Positions 1 through 9,453 of a stretch of DNA of 64,000 nt are shown in pieces. The position numbers were made by a program, and so were the translations under genes. Under the pieces are notes generated by a model. It saw only the letters and a program-made list of their open reading frames with translations. It made no database searches and had not been told where the DNA came from. The first letter of the stretch is position 1; every line of letters begins with the position of its first letter. The DNA is from Dehalococcoidia bacterium (lineage in GTDB: Bacteria; Chloroflexota; Dehalococcoidia; SpSt-223): NCBI GenBank assembly GCA_026003895.1, contig BPIC01000005.1, positions 124,001 to 188,000 of the forward strand, read 5' to 3'.

Positions 1-2
1 TG

Positions 3-611
3 TTGAAGGCCTGGACCTCATCGACCGTGAGCGCAGACGGCCCGGTCTGGCACTTCCGAGACGTACCGGTGACGCTCCACCCACGCCGCCTGCCGCCGCT
101 TCTGATTGCGGGGACTTCACGCGAGACGATCGCCTTTGCCATCGCCCATCGCTACCGTCTCCTGCTCAGCCTTGAGCCGCCTGAGCGCGGTCAACTGACG
201 CTCTACGATGCGCTCAGGCGCACGATCGTTGAACCGGGCCCGCGCCGGCTTTCCTTCAGCCGCTACGTCTGCATCGGACGTACCCCTTCTGAGGCACGCG
301 ACCTTGCAGGCCGGCTGTGGCAAGGGGTCCAAGAGAGCCGACGGACGCTCGCCAAAGCGCGAGGCCAGCCGTTTGTGGGCAGGCCGTTCCACGAGTTTTG
401 CGCCGAGCAAGTCCTCGTCGGCGATGGCGCGGGCTGCCGCGCCGCTCTCGAGCGCATGGTCACCGAACTCCAGCTTGACCACCTACGCTGTGTTTTCAAT
501 GGCAATGGCGCCCTCAGCGCGGAGGAAACGCTGGACCAAATGGAGCGATTTGCGGCGGAGGTGCTTCATCACCCGGCGAGTCAGCCGTGGCGCACGGCAC
601 CAGTCGCCTAA
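3..611 (+). CDS. Luciferase-like FMN-dependent monooxygenase, C-terminal part
   Basis: The reading frame is open from the left edge, so the N-terminus lies outside the window and the TTG at position 3 is not the true start. The visible ~200 residues carry the family's C-terminal pattern: an FRDVPVTLHPRRLPPLLIAG strand, a Y(V)CIG segment, then a helical tail that binds substrate or partner. The family uses reduced FMN and O2 to oxidise small organic substrates in the cytoplasm. The substrate cannot be told from sequence. It ends 15 bases before a peptide-type ABC binding protein, so the two may be co-transcribed. No permease or ATPase follows locally. Confidence 0.75.
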   Translation: MKAWTSSTVSADGPVWHFRDVPVTLHPRRLPPLLIAGTSRETIAFAIAHRYRLLLSLEPPERGQLTLYDALRRTIVEPGPRRLSFSRYVCIGRTPSEARDLAGRLWQGVQESRRTLAKARGQPFVGRPFHEFCAEQVLVGDGAGCRAALERMVTELQLDHLRCVFNGNGALSAEETLDQMERFAAEVLHHPASQPWRTAPVA

Positions 612-626
612 GCAGGGAGAACCATC

Positions 627-2222
627 ATGGCCTACGAACCGAATCGCATCTCCCGCCGCATGGTGCTGGCCGGACTTGCTGTGGGAGGTGTTGGAGCGAT
701 CATTGGCTGCCGGCCGGACGAGCGGGGGTCGAGCACGTCCGTTCTCCAGCCCAATCTGGATGCCACACTGCGAATCGGGGTCTCGCGCGATCTGGCCAAC
801 GGAGTGGAAGATCCGTACTTCACTCACACCTCGCTGATGGTCCACGAGCCGTTGATCCGGCTTGGCGACGGACTCGAGCCGATCCCGTGGCTGGCTGAGC
901 GGTGGCAGGTCTCCGAAGACGGGTTGCGCTGGACCTTTGCGTTGCGCCGCGGAGTGACCTTTAGCGACGGCCAGCCCTTCAATTCTGCCGCAGTCATCCG
1001 CATCATCGAGCGGAACATTCAGATTACGCCGCGGACATCCCCGTACACCGTGATGGATGCCCGCGTCGCTTATGGACCGATTGCAGCACTTCGCCCGATT
1101 GACGATTTCACCTTCGAGATCGTCCATGAACGACCGTATCCGCTGCTCGAAGCGACGATGTCGAACTTCTTTTCAGCGATGTTTTCGCCGAACTCCTTCG
1201 CGCCGAACGGCGACTTTGTCGGAATCCCGGCAACGACCGGCCCGTTTATTTTGCGCCAATGGGAGCGAGGCCAATTCGCCATTCTCGAACGGAACGACAC
1301 CTACTGGGGGCAACGTCCAAGGGTCCGCCGAATTGAGGTACGCGTGTTGCCCGACCCGAGTACCCGGGTGTCGGCGCTTCGAGCTGGCGAAGTAGATGCC
1401 TTGGTTGAGCTCGGCGCCATTCTCCCGGTGGAGGCCGACCAGCTGCGGACGAATCCCGATATCGTGGTCGGCGCCGACCCGATCTCGATCACACAGTATC
1501 TGTTCTTCAACTGCAGCCAGCCGCCGTTCAATGAGAGGCGGCTTCGGCAAGCCGTTACGATGGCCGTCGACCGAGAGGAAATCACCCGCGTGATCGTGCG
1601 TGGCTACGGCGAGCCCGGGAAGAGCCTGCTTTCGGTCTTCTCCACCCGTTGGTTCTCGCCGAAAGGGACGCCCCGCTACGATCCGGCCGAGGCGGTGCGG
1701 TTAGCGCGGGCAGTGCTCGGCGACCGGCGGGTCGCGGCGGTCTTGCCGTATGCCGATGGCTCGGGCCAAGCGCGGCCGTACAAGGAGATCGCCGCTGTCC
1801 TCCAAACGATCGTTCGGCCGCTCGGTATCGATATTCGGCTTCAGCAACTGGAAGCGGCGGCGCTGGCCGATGTCACCAACCGGGGCGAATGGAATCTGCG
1901 TTTCGGTCAACTCGGGTGGGCGAACGGCGACCCCGACTTCATCCTCGGGAACTTTTTGTACTCGCGTGGCGCCGCCAACACGACGAGCAAAGGGGGCTAC
2001 CGAAATGAGGAAGCCGATCAGCTCGTCGAGGCCGGTCGGCAAGAGCGCGATTTTCAGCGGCGGTACGCGATCTATGAGCGGCTGCAGGAGATCGCCGCCG
2101 AGGAAGCGCCGGTCTTTGCGCTCTACCACGAAAAATCGGCGTATGCCCATCACCGCAGGATCCGGAATCTTCGGCAACGGCTCAATTTCCAGCCGACATT
2201 CGACACGGTGGAGAAGCTGTGA
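627..2222 (+). CDS. ABC transporter substrate-binding lipoprotein, peptide/nickel (family 5) type
   Basis: A 531-residue extracytoplasmic solute-binding protein. The N-terminus has a twin arginine (SRR, residues 9-11), a hydrophobic stretch and a lipobox ending at Cys28, so it is probably Tat-exported and lipid-anchored. The mature part has family-5 hallmarks: YFTHTSLMVHEPLIRL, W-L-A-E-R-W, LRRGVTFSDGQPF, and the late FNCSQPPFNERRLRQAV motif. It starts at an ATG after AGGGAGA. The family binds oligopeptides, nickel-metallophores or related ligands for ABC import. The ligand here is unknown. Cognate permeases are not in the window, so this may be an orphan binding protein tied to the upstream monooxygenase. 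Confidence 0.9.
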   Translation: MAYEPNRISRRMVLAGLAVGGVGAIIGCRPDERGSSTSVLQPNLDATLRIGVSRDLANGVEDPYFTHTSLMVHEPLIRLGDGLEPIPWLAERWQVSEDGLRWTFALRRGVTFSDGQPFNSAAVIRIIERNIQITPRTSPYTVMDARVAYGPIAALRPIDDFTFEIVHERPYPLLEATMSNFFSAMFSPNSFAPNGDFVGIPATTGPFILRQWERGQFAILERNDTYWGQRPRVRRIEVRVLPDPSTRVSALRAGEVDALVELGAILPVEADQLRTNPDIVVGADPISITQYLFFNCSQPPFNERRLRQAVTMAVDREEITRVIVRGYGEPGKSLLSVFSTRWFSPKGTPRYDPAEAVRLARAVLGDRRVAAVLPYADGSGQARPYKEIAAVLQTIVRPLGIDIRLQQLEAAALADVTNRGEWNLRFGQLGWANGDPDFILGNFLYSRGAANTTSKGGYRNEEADQLVEAGRQERDFQRRYAIYERLQEIAAEEAPVFALYHEKSAYAHHRRIRNLRQRLNFQPTFDTVEKL

Positions 2223-2272
2223 TCCGACGCGACCCGGCGGTCTGGTGCGCCGAATCATCGTAGACTCTGAGC

Positions 2273-4312
2273 GTGGATTTTGGTCTCCTCTCTATCGTCT
2301 ACGCCTGCGCCGCGATCTACACGTTGTATCAACTCGCCCGTGGCTGGCGTGGCCTGCTGGCGGACCCGCCGCCGGCTGAAGCGCGGAACCTTGCCAGCCT
2401 GACGGCTTTTCTGATCCTGACGCCGCCCGCAGTCTATCTGCACGAGCTCGGTCACGCTGCTGCTGTCGTGCTGACCGGTGCGCAGCTGCGCGGCATCGGC
2501 TTCTTCCTGTATTGGGGCTATACTGCCTATGCTGGCCGGCTGACGCCAAGCGAGCAGTGGCTGATCGCGGCGGCGGGTCCGGCGGTTACGCTCGCACTCG
2601 GGTGGGGCGCAATTGCGCTTGGGATGCTCTGGCGCATCAAGCCCACATTGAACCAGCTGATCGTCCTCTTCGGCATCCTCCAACTGCTCCAAATCCTTGT
2701 CTTTTACCCCTTGCTGACCGTCGCGAACTTGGGCGATCTCACTGGCAGCGATTTCGCCGTGTTGTACAGCCCGGCAACGCCGCTGCTTGCCCTCGCGACC
2801 GGGATCGTCCACGGGATATCGCTCTTCCTCCTCGTTGCCGGCGCACGCTGGCCAGCGGTGCGCCGCCGCTATGCCCGCATGATCGGCGGAAGCGCCCCAA
2901 ATGCGCCGCCTCCGCCGGTCAACCCGAACTCCATCTACGCGGCAGTCATAGCTGGTCGGCCGGTGCCCGAGCCCGATCCGGATGCCCCGCCGCCGGACCT
3001 CACGCAGATCATCCCTGCTGCAAAAGCGCTCGTCACTGACGCCAGTGAGTTGGCTCTGAGGCGCGCCGACTCGGCGTTTGGCACCGACGAGCGAGGGGTG
3101 TACATCCGTCAAGCGCTCGAAGCGATTTTGACGGAAGGGAAAGGCAAGAGCGCCCAGACCCTTTACCGTCAGGCGCGAGCGCTGCTCTTTTCGACAGAGC
3201 GCGTCGGCGCCGCAAAATACGCACTTGCGCTGTTGACGCTGCTTGGCCAGCCGGCCGATATGCCGATCTTTGAGCGATTCGCCCGCGACCCCGCCTTCAC
3301 GCGGATTGCGGCGGGCGGACTGGCAACGGCGAGCGGCAGCCTCGACGCGGCCGGACGACGCCTGCTGCCCCAGTTAGATGGGCTCGCCAAAGTGGAGCTC
3401 GTAGAACTGCTCGCCGTCGACCCGTCACCCGAGACCGTGCGATTGCTGCTCACGGCGGGGCTCGCGCCGGGCTACGAAGGGCACACCGCGCTTCAAATTG
3501 CCCGCGCGGCGAACCTGCCAGCGTTGCTCGCCGGGACCCCCGAGGATGCCATCGTCGATGGAGCCGGCGCCATCCTCGCTTCCCTCGCCCACGATGCTGT
3601 CTCCGGCGGACCCGACGGCAACCTCGCGCACTATGCGGACGCGGCGCCTGCGCTTGAGCGGTACCTTGCGCTGACGATCGGCCGACGCGATCTCAGCCAG
3701 CTGCTCCGCCTCGAGACGTTTCGTGCCGCCCTTGCGGAACCCGGGGTGATGGAAGATTCGCACCGTCAGGCCCTCCTCGCGATCATCGATCCTCGCTTGC
3801 ACGATCCTGCCTGGACGGCGGTCGTTGAGCGGGCACTCGCCGACGCTACGACACCAGCAGCGCGTGCCGATGCGATCGCAGCGGCGCGGGCGATCGGGCG
3901 ACCAACGCGGGATGAACTCTTTCGTTGGTTGCCGCATGCCGAGCCGGCTGAGCTTGGTGGGCTGCTGGCCGCGTTGGGCGAGCAAATCGGCGAGAGCGAG
4001 GCGTCTCGCTATGTCTCTGTCGCGCTGGAACGGGTGGCGGCGGTTGGGGATGCAACGCCGTGGGATCAGACGTTGGCGCTGATGGCCGCCCTCGAGGTCG
4101 CGGCCCGGTTCCCGGATGCCGGTGGGCCGCTGGTCGCGAGGGCGCTCGCTGGTCCTGTGACGACGCGCACCAAGGCACTTGCCGTCCTTGCTGGCTGGCC
4201 TGCGGCGGCGCGCGAACCCTTGTTGGACGTGGTTCGAACGATCGCCGAAGGCGATCCCGAGCCAAGCGTCCGCGCTCGCGCTCGTGATCTCCTCGCCAAT
4301 CCAGCTCCGTGA
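2273..4312 (+). CDS. M50B-like membrane metalloprotease with long alpha-helical C-terminal domain
   Basis: A GTG-start protein of 679 residues. The first ~210 residues hold about five to six membrane segments. A zinc-binding HELGH motif sits at residues 57-61 and an SDF motif near residue 160, the pattern of the M50B-like branch of site-2-type proteases. Residues after ~250 are soluble, Ala/Leu-rich and made of repeated helical pairs, which looks like a HEAT/armadillo-type solenoid. The protein probably cleaves or processes a membrane substrate, with the solenoid as a docking arm. This function is inferred. It stands alone, with a short gap on each side. Confidence 0.6.
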   Translation: MDFGLLSIVYACAAIYTLYQLARGWRGLLADPPPAEARNLASLTAFLILTPPAVYLHELGHAAAVVLTGAQLRGIGFFLYWGYTAYAGRLTPSEQWLIAAAGPAVTLALGWGAIALGMLWRIKPTLNQLIVLFGILQLLQILVFYPLLTVANLGDLTGSDFAVLYSPATPLLALATGIVHGISLFLLVAGARWPAVRRRYARMIGGSAPNAPPPPVNPNSIYAAVIAGRPVPEPDPDAPPPDLTQIIPAAKALVTDASELALRRADSAFGTDERGVYIRQALEAILTEGKGKSAQTLYRQARALLFSTERVGAAKYALALLTLLGQPADMPIFERFARDPAFTRIAAGGLATASGSLDAAGRRLLPQLDGLAKVELVELLAVDPSPETVRLLLTAGLAPGYEGHTALQIARAANLPALLAGTPEDAIVDGAGAILASLAHDAVSGGPDGNLAHYADAAPALERYLALTIGRRDLSQLLRLETFRAALAEPGVMEDSHRQALLAIIDPRLHDPAWTAVVERALADATTPAARADAIAAARAIGRPTRDELFRWLPHAEPAELGGLLAALGEQIGESEASRYVSVALERVAAVGDATPWDQTLALMAALEVAARFPDAGGPLVARALAGPVTTRTKALAVLAGWPAAAREPLLDVVRTIAEGDPEPSVRARARDLLANPAP

Positions 4313-4400
4313 CCGGCGCTCACCCCTCGTTCAAGCCACGCGGAACGATTGCGACAACCTTCGTGAGTGGAAGGGGTCGGCGTGGGATTTCCCCAACACG

Positions 4401-4438
4401 TTGGTTTGCTTAATGCCTAGCATTAGGCTATCCTAAGC
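4401..4438 (+). promoter_or_regulatory. Candidate promoter and DtxR-like iron-box operator for the Fe(III) ABC operon
   Basis: Two overlapping palindromes lie here: TAATGC-CTA-GCATTA (4411-4425) and TTAGG-CTAT-CCTAA (4423-4436). The second resembles half-sites of DtxR/IdeR/MntR boxes, although the spacer is shorter than the classic one. A weak promoter fits over it: TTGGTT (4401-4406), 17-base spacer, TAGGCT (4424-4429). The palindrome would therefore cover the -10. The first gene downstream is an iron-binding protein, so metal-dependent repression is plausible. No DtxR or Fur gene is in the window. Confidence 0.45.
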
Positions 4439-4498
4439 CACGTCGCGACAGACCGCGTGGTGGCAGGCTGCAGCGCCACCAAAAGGGAGAGGTCCTGC

Positions 4499-5533
4499 AT
4501 GGCGCTCATTCGTCTCGCGCTCGTTGCCGTGCTCCTTGGGTTGTTGGCACTCCCGCAGGGGGCTGCCGCCCAACAGCCGGAGCGCGTGCTCAACCTCTAT
4601 ACCGGGCGACACTACGATACGGACCAGCGGCTCTACGACCTGTATTCGGCCTTCACCGGCGTCAAGATCTATGTCATTCAAGGTGATGCTGACCAATTGA
4701 TTCAGCGGATGGTCAGCGAAGGCCGCAACAGTCCGGCGGACGTCCTAATCACGGTGGATGCTGGTCGTCTCTGGCGCGCCGAACAACTCGGGCTCTGTCA
4801 GCCAGTCGTCTCCGACTACTTGGCAAGCCGTATTCCCGACCATCTGCGGCATCCTGACGGGTATTGGTATGGCTTCACCAAACGCGCACGTGTCATCGTG
4901 TATGCCAAAGACCGCGTCAGCCCAAGCGAGCTCTCCACCTATGAAGATCTCGCCGATCCGAAGTGGCGTGGCAGGCTGCTCGTTCGGTCCTCAAGCAATG
5001 TCTACAACCTTTCACTCACCGGATCGCTGATCGCGGCGCACGGCGAACCGTTCGTGGAGGAATGGGCCCGTGGTATCGCCCGCAACCTCGCTCGGACGCC
5101 CCAAGGCGGCGACACGGATCAGCTGCTTGCCGTTGCTGCCGGACAGGGAGACGTCGCGATCTCGAACACCTATTACGTTGCGCGCTTGCTCGCGTCGAGC
5201 AACCCGGAGGATCGCGCTGTCGCCGAGAAGCTCGGCGTGTTCTTCCCCAACCAAAACGACCGCGGCACGCATGTGAACATTAGCGGCGGGTGCGTGGCGT
5301 CCAATGCACCGCATCGGGCGGAAGCCATCGAATTTCTGGAGTTTCTTGCCAGCGATGGGGCTCAAGCGATCTTCGCGCTGGGCAACCACGAGTATCCTGT
5401 GGTGGCCGGCCAAGCGCTCTCCCCGATCATTGAGCAATGGGGCCCGTTCCGCGAGGACACCATCAGCGCCGCTGTCTTCGGTGCAAACAACCCGCGCGCC
5501 CTTCTCCTGATGAACCGTGCCGGCTGGCGCTAA
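4499..5533 (+). CDS. Fe(III) ABC transporter substrate-binding protein (FbpA/FutA-like)
   Basis: The ATG at 4499 follows GGGAGAGG and gives a clean Sec signal peptide (ALIRLALVAVLLGLLALP, then AAA-QQ). The mature protein starts VLNLYTGRHYDTDQRLYD, the standard opening of iron-binding periplasmic proteins, and contains SPADVLITVDAGRLWRA, YGFTKRARVIVYAKD, the late ISGGCVASNAPH and a C-terminal NHEYP. These are typical of Fe(III)-binding proteins that hand iron to an FbpB/FbpC importer. The permease and ATPase genes follow directly, so this is the first gene of a three-gene iron-uptake operon. Confidence 0.92.
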   Translation: MALIRLALVAVLLGLLALPQGAAAQQPERVLNLYTGRHYDTDQRLYDLYSAFTGVKIYVIQGDADQLIQRMVSEGRNSPADVLITVDAGRLWRAEQLGLCQPVVSDYLASRIPDHLRHPDGYWYGFTKRARVIVYAKDRVSPSELSTYEDLADPKWRGRLLVRSSSNVYNLSLTGSLIAAHGEPFVEEWARGIARNLARTPQGGDTDQLLAVAAGQGDVAISNTYYVARLLASSNPEDRAVAEKLGVFFPNQNDRGTHVNISGGCVASNAPHRAEAIEFLEFLASDGAQAIFALGNHEYPVVAGQALSPIIEQWGPFREDTISAAVFGANNPRALLLMNRAGWR

Positions 5534-7200
5534 CCCCGCAGAGGTCGGTCCGGCCGGGACAGGCCCGGCCGGCGGCCTCCTCGTCCACCGGGCGGTTGGC
5601 GCGGCGACGCGGCAGGCGCTTGCCTGTCTCCCCCGCCCTGGCGGCTTCTGCCGCTGTCGCCGCGCCTCTCCTTGTGGTGCTGCACAGTCTAACACTCCCA
5701 GCTGATCCGCTTTGGATTGAGCTGAGCGCGATCGTCCTCCCAACCTACCTCGCCAACACCGTTCTGCTCGTCGTAGGTGTCGGACTGAGCGCCCTCGTCC
5801 TCGGCGTTACGACGGCTTGGCTGGTCACGATGTGCCACCTGCCAGGACGGCGTGTGCTGGATTGGCTGCTGGTGTTGCCGTTGGCGTTTCCCACCTATTT
5901 GCTTGCCTATGCGTCGACCGACCTTTTCGAGTATGCCGGCCCAGTGCAGTCAACGCTGCGACGTTGGTTTGGCGCTGCCGCGCCCGGTATCGAGTTTCGC
6001 TCGCTGCCCGGGGCGATCGCCGTCCTGACCATCGCCCTCTACCCGTATGTCTACCTGTTTGCGCGGGCAGGGTTTCTGCGCGGCTCGGCAACGCTCTTGC
6101 AGGTAAGCCGGGCGCTCGGCTGCGGACCATGGCGCAGCTTCTTCACCGTAGCACTCCCACTGGCTCGGCCGGCAATTGTGGCCGGGCTGGCGCTGGTCTT
6201 GATGGAGACGCTCGCCGAATTCGGCGCGGTCCAGTACTTCGCGGTCGACACGTTCACGACCGGGATTTATCTCACGTGGTTTGCGCTTGGCTCGCCCGCT
6301 GGGGCGATGCAACTGGCCGCATTTCTGCTGGCAGGGGTTGGCGGGCTGCTTGCGCTTGAACGTGTCGCACGCGGCGGTGGTCGCGTGGCGGACGCGGGCG
6401 GCGGACCGTTGCCACGCTATCCGCTCGGCAGGCTGGCCACGGCAGGCGCACTGACGATCTGCCTTCTTCCCGTGGTCCTTGGGTTCATCCTCCCCCTCGG
6501 CGTCTTCGGTCGGCTGGCCGTTGAGGCCGGCGATGCCCGGCTCGGAGTGGACTATCTCCCGCTCCTGCGAAACAGCGTGGTGCTTGGCGCAACCGCGGCG
6601 GGTCTCATTGTGCTCGCGGCAATTGCGCTCGGCTATGCGATGCGGATTGCGAAGTCACGCTTCGTCGCGGCGCTGGTGCGCTTTAGTGCGCTTGGCTACG
6701 CCGTCCCAGGCTCGGTGCTGAGCGTTGGTGTGCTCGCGGTAATCGGCGCCTTCGACCGTGGCGCGAACGCGCTCGGCTTGGCCGCCGGCCTCGTTGCCGG
6801 CGGGTCGATTGGCGCCCTGCTCTATGCCTATGGCGTGCGCTTTCTCGCGATCGCGCTGAACGCCGTGGAGAGCGGATTGGCGACGGTACGCCCAGAGTTC
6901 GACGCAGCAGCGCGTACCCTCGGGATCGGTCCTCTTCGCCAAATGGCCCGGATCCACCTACCGCTCTTGCGGGCGAGCCTGCTGACGGGTGCGCTGCTCG
7001 TCTTCGTAGACGTGCTGAAGGAGTTGCCGGCAACCCTGATCGTGCGCCCGTTCAACTTCGACACGCTGGCGGTTCGGGCATATCAACTGGCGAGCGATGA
7101 GCGGTTGAGCGAAGCGGCGACACCCGCACTCACGATCGTTGCGGCTGGGTTGGTCCCCGTCATTATGACAAGCCTCGCGCTGGGCGGGAGGCGTCGATGA
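5437..7200 (+). CDS. Fe(III) ABC transporter permease (FbpB-like, two fused membrane domains)
   Basis: A polytopic protein with about 12 membrane segments in two homologous halves. Each half holds an EAA-type loop: SRALGCGPWRSFFTVALPLARPA in the first and ARTLGIGPLRQMARIHLPLLRAS in the second, where it docks on the ATPase. The start is uncertain. The only ATG (5437) would overlap the binding-protein gene by about 97 bases and add a non-conserved basic leader. TTG codons at 5596 and 5620 sit closer to the first membrane helix and are more plausible. No strong ribosome site marks any of them. The stop overlaps the ATPase start (ATGA). Confidence 0.88.
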   Translation: MGPVPRGHHQRRCLRCKQPARPSPDEPCRLALTPQRSVRPGQARPAASSSTGRLARRRGRRLPVSPALAASAAVAAPLLVVLHSLTLPADPLWIELSAIVLPTYLANTVLLVVGVGLSALVLGVTTAWLVTMCHLPGRRVLDWLLVLPLAFPTYLLAYASTDLFEYAGPVQSTLRRWFGAAAPGIEFRSLPGAIAVLTIALYPYVYLFARAGFLRGSATLLQVSRALGCGPWRSFFTVALPLARPAIVAGLALVLMETLAEFGAVQYFAVDTFTTGIYLTWFALGSPAGAMQLAAFLLAGVGGLLALERVARGGGRVADAGGGPLPRYPLGRLATAGALTICLLPVVLGFILPLGVFGRLAVEAGDARLGVDYLPLLRNSVVLGATAAGLIVLAAIALGYAMRIAKSRFVAALVRFSALGYAVPGSVLSVGVLAVIGAFDRGANALGLAAGLVAGGSIGALLYAYGVRFLAIALNAVESGLATVRPEFDAAARTLGIGPLRQMARIHLPLLRASLLTGALLVFVDVLKELPATLIVRPFNFDTLAVRAYQLASDERLSEAATPALTIVAAGLVPVIMTSLALGGRRR

Positions 7201-8249
7201 CCGTCCGACTGGCGGTTACCGGGCTTCGCCACCGGTACGGTGCTCACCAGGTGCTCGACGGGATTGATCTCTTCGTCGAGCCGGTTGAGGTGCTCTGCTT
7301 GCTTGGTCCATCGGGCTCGGGGAAGACGACGATCCTGCGCCTCATTGCCGGGCTGGAGCCAGTCCAGGAGGGCACGATTACTATCGACGGGCGCCTGATG
7401 GGTGGCCCGGCGCGTCATACCCCGCCCGAGCGGCGAGGCGTCGGACTCGTCTTTCAGGACGCCGCCCTCTTTCCGCATCTCACCGTGGCGGGAAACGTCG
7501 GTTTCGGTCTGCGCGGCGGCGAGCGTCGCGCACGGATTGCGGACCTGCTGGAGCGGGTCGGGCTGGCGGGTTTCGAAAGCCGCTATCCTCACACGCTCTC
7601 CGGTGGCCAGCAGCAACGGGTCGCTCTCGCGCGGGCGCTCGCCCCGTCGCCGGCGGTGATGTTGCTTGACGAACCCTTCGCGGCGCTCGATGCGATCCGG
7701 CGGGAGCAGGTCCGCGAGGAGGCAATCGCGCTGCTCCGCGAGGCCGGTGTGGCGACCGTCTTAGTGACGCATGATGCTGAAGAAGCGATGGCGGTCGCCG
7801 ACCGGATCGCACTTCTCGATGAAGGTCGCATTCTCCAGACTGCGCCGCCGCGCGACCTCTACGAACTTCCACGAGATCGCCGGGCAGCGGCTGCGCTCGG
7901 GAAGGTCAATGTGGTGCTTGGTGAGGTGGCCGACGGCCGTGTGCGCACAGCGCTCGGCTGTTGGCCGGTGGCGCTCCCAGCGGGACCAGTCGACGTGTTG
8001 CTGCGGCCCGAATGGCTGCGGGTATTGCCGGCGGACGGCGAGCCGTCGTGGCGGGTCGCGGCCATTCGCTTTCAAGGACCAATCAGCTACGCGTGGGTGA
8101 CGGCCGACCGACAGCCGTCGTTGATTGTGCTCGCCCCGCCTGGATTGCGCCTAGATCAGCGCGTGAGCGTGATCGCCGACTCCACCCGGGCGGTGGTGGT
8201 TCCTACCCGGCCTCGGCATGTCGAAGCGCTGGATTTCGCCAGTAGATGA
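7197..8249 (+). CDS. Fe(III) ABC transporter ATP-binding protein (FbpC-like)
   Basis: A 350-residue ABC ATPase. Walker A GPSGSGKTT is at residues 37-45. The Q-loop (LVFQDAALFPHLTV), signature LSGGQQQRVALARAL, Walker B MLLDEPFAALD and switch histidine (VTHD) are all present. A TOBE-type C-terminal domain follows. It starts within the permease stop codon (ATGA), so it is translationally coupled and powers iron import through that permease. Its last ~47 bases overlap the 3' end of the convergent MFS gene. Confidence 0.93.
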   Translation: MTVRLAVTGLRHRYGAHQVLDGIDLFVEPVEVLCLLGPSGSGKTTILRLIAGLEPVQEGTITIDGRLMGGPARHTPPERRGVGLVFQDAALFPHLTVAGNVGFGLRGGERRARIADLLERVGLAGFESRYPHTLSGGQQQRVALARALAPSPAVMLLDEPFAALDAIRREQVREEAIALLREAGVATVLVTHDAEEAMAVADRIALLDEGRILQTAPPRDLYELPRDRRAAAALGKVNVVLGEVADGRVRTALGCWPVALPAGPVDVLLRPEWLRVLPADGEPSWRVAAIRFQGPISYAWVTADRQPSLIVLAPPGLRLDQRVSVIADSTRAVVVPTRPRHVEALDFASR

Positions 8250-9453
8250 GGATGGCGGCAACGACGGTCAGGGCGCCCATTAGCAGCACGGTCGGTTGGA
8301 CGCCGATCGCGCCGGCCAGTGCACCGAAGGCGAGTGCCCCAATTGGGTTTAGGCCCATGGCTAACATGTAGATGCCCATAACCCGGCCGCGGATACGATC
8401 CGGCACGTACGTTTGGACCGCTGTTTGGTTCAAGATGTTGTACAGGATGCTGCTTCCGGTGATGCAGGCGATGACGATGACGCTTAGCCAGAGCATCGTC
8501 GACTGAGAGAAGACCATCAAGAAACCGCCGAATGCGATCATCGCCACGAGCTGAATGAGCCGGCGCTGACCTCGCTGGCCCAGCAAGACCATCAGCGAGA
8601 TGGTGACGATGGCGCCGATGCCCGAGGCGGACATCAGGATGCCTAGCCCCTCTGGCCCTGTGCCGAGCGCGTCGCGGGCGATGACGGGCAACAAAGTCTG
8701 ATACGGCCAAGCCAGCAGCACTGGCGCTGCCGCAGCGAGCATGAGGCCAAGAATCACGGCGTCGTGGCGAACGTAGCGAAATCCGTCGATCAGGTCTTGG
8801 AGGGGCGATTGATCGGAAGGAGCGAAGGAGCGCGGCGGGAGCGAGAGCAAGAACGTCGTGGCGAGAGCGAAGAGCATAATTGCGCTCTCGGTCCAGAAGA
8901 CGGCGGCCGTGCCGGCAGCGGCAACGATGATCCCGGCGACGCTTGGCCCAATCACTTTTGAGACGTTGAACGACAGCGAATTGAGGGCGATTGCGCTCGG
9001 AAGATCGTCCTTTCCGACCGAGTCGTTGACGATCGACTGTCGAGTAGGAAGGTTGAAGGATTGGGCGGTGCCAGCGAGAAAGGCAGCGAAAAAGACGTGC
9101 CACACCTCGACGAGGCGCAAGGAGGTCAGCAGCGCAAGGGACGTAATGGTTGCCCAGGTCAACGATTGGCAAACGAGGAGCAGCCGCTTGCGGTCGATAC
9201 GGTCGGCGAGAACGCCACCCCAGAGCGAGAAGAGGATCGTTGGAATCGCGCGGCAAAAGCCGACAAAGCCGAGCAGGAACGGCGAATTGGTTAGCTCGAG
9301 CACGAGCCAGCCGTAGGCGAGCTGCTCCATCCACATCGTCGTGCTGGTCGCCAGCATCCCGCTCCACAACAGACGGTAGTTGCGGTGGCGTAGCGCGGTA
9401 AGTCCGCTGCGTCGTGGCTCGACGGAGGAGATGGGTTCGGCGCGGACGGTCAC
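8203..9453 (-). CDS. MFS transporter, EntS-like exporter family (second of a pair)
   Basis: A 416-residue major facilitator protein of the MFS_3 (enterobactin-exporter-like) type with about 12 membrane segments. It has LRHRNYRLLWSG near the start, a GGVLADRIDRKRLL loop between helices 2 and 3, and DRIRGRVMGIYMLAMGLNPIG in the second half. It begins with GTG overlapping the stop of the upstream MFS gene (GTGA), so it is the third gene of a marR-MFS-MFS operon. It probably exports a hydrophobic drug-like compound or metabolite. The substrate is unknown. Confidence 0.88.
   Translation of the reverse strand: MTVRAEPISSVEPRRSGLTALRHRNYRLLWSGMLATSTTMWMEQLAYGWLVLELTNSPFLLGFVGFCRAIPTILFSLWGGVLADRIDRKRLLLVCQSLTWATITSLALLTSLRLVEVWHVFFAAFLAGTAQSFNLPTRQSIVNDSVGKDDLPSAIALNSLSFNVSKVIGPSVAGIIVAAAGTAAVFWTESAIMLFALATTFLLSLPPRSFAPSDQSPLQDLIDGFRYVRHDAVILGLMLAAAAPVLLAWPYQTLLPVIARDALGTGPEGLGILMSASGIGAIVTISLMVLLGQRGQRRLIQLVAMIAFGGFLMVFSQSTMLWLSVIVIACITGSSILYNILNQTAVQTYVPDRIRGRVMGIYMLAMGLNPIGALAFGALAGAIGVQPTVLLMGALTVVAAILIYWRNPALRHAEAG

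Noticed and set aside
2255-3112. Minus-strand frame antisense to the protease gene
   Set aside because: Arg-rich shadow of a GC-rich gene with no ribosome site.
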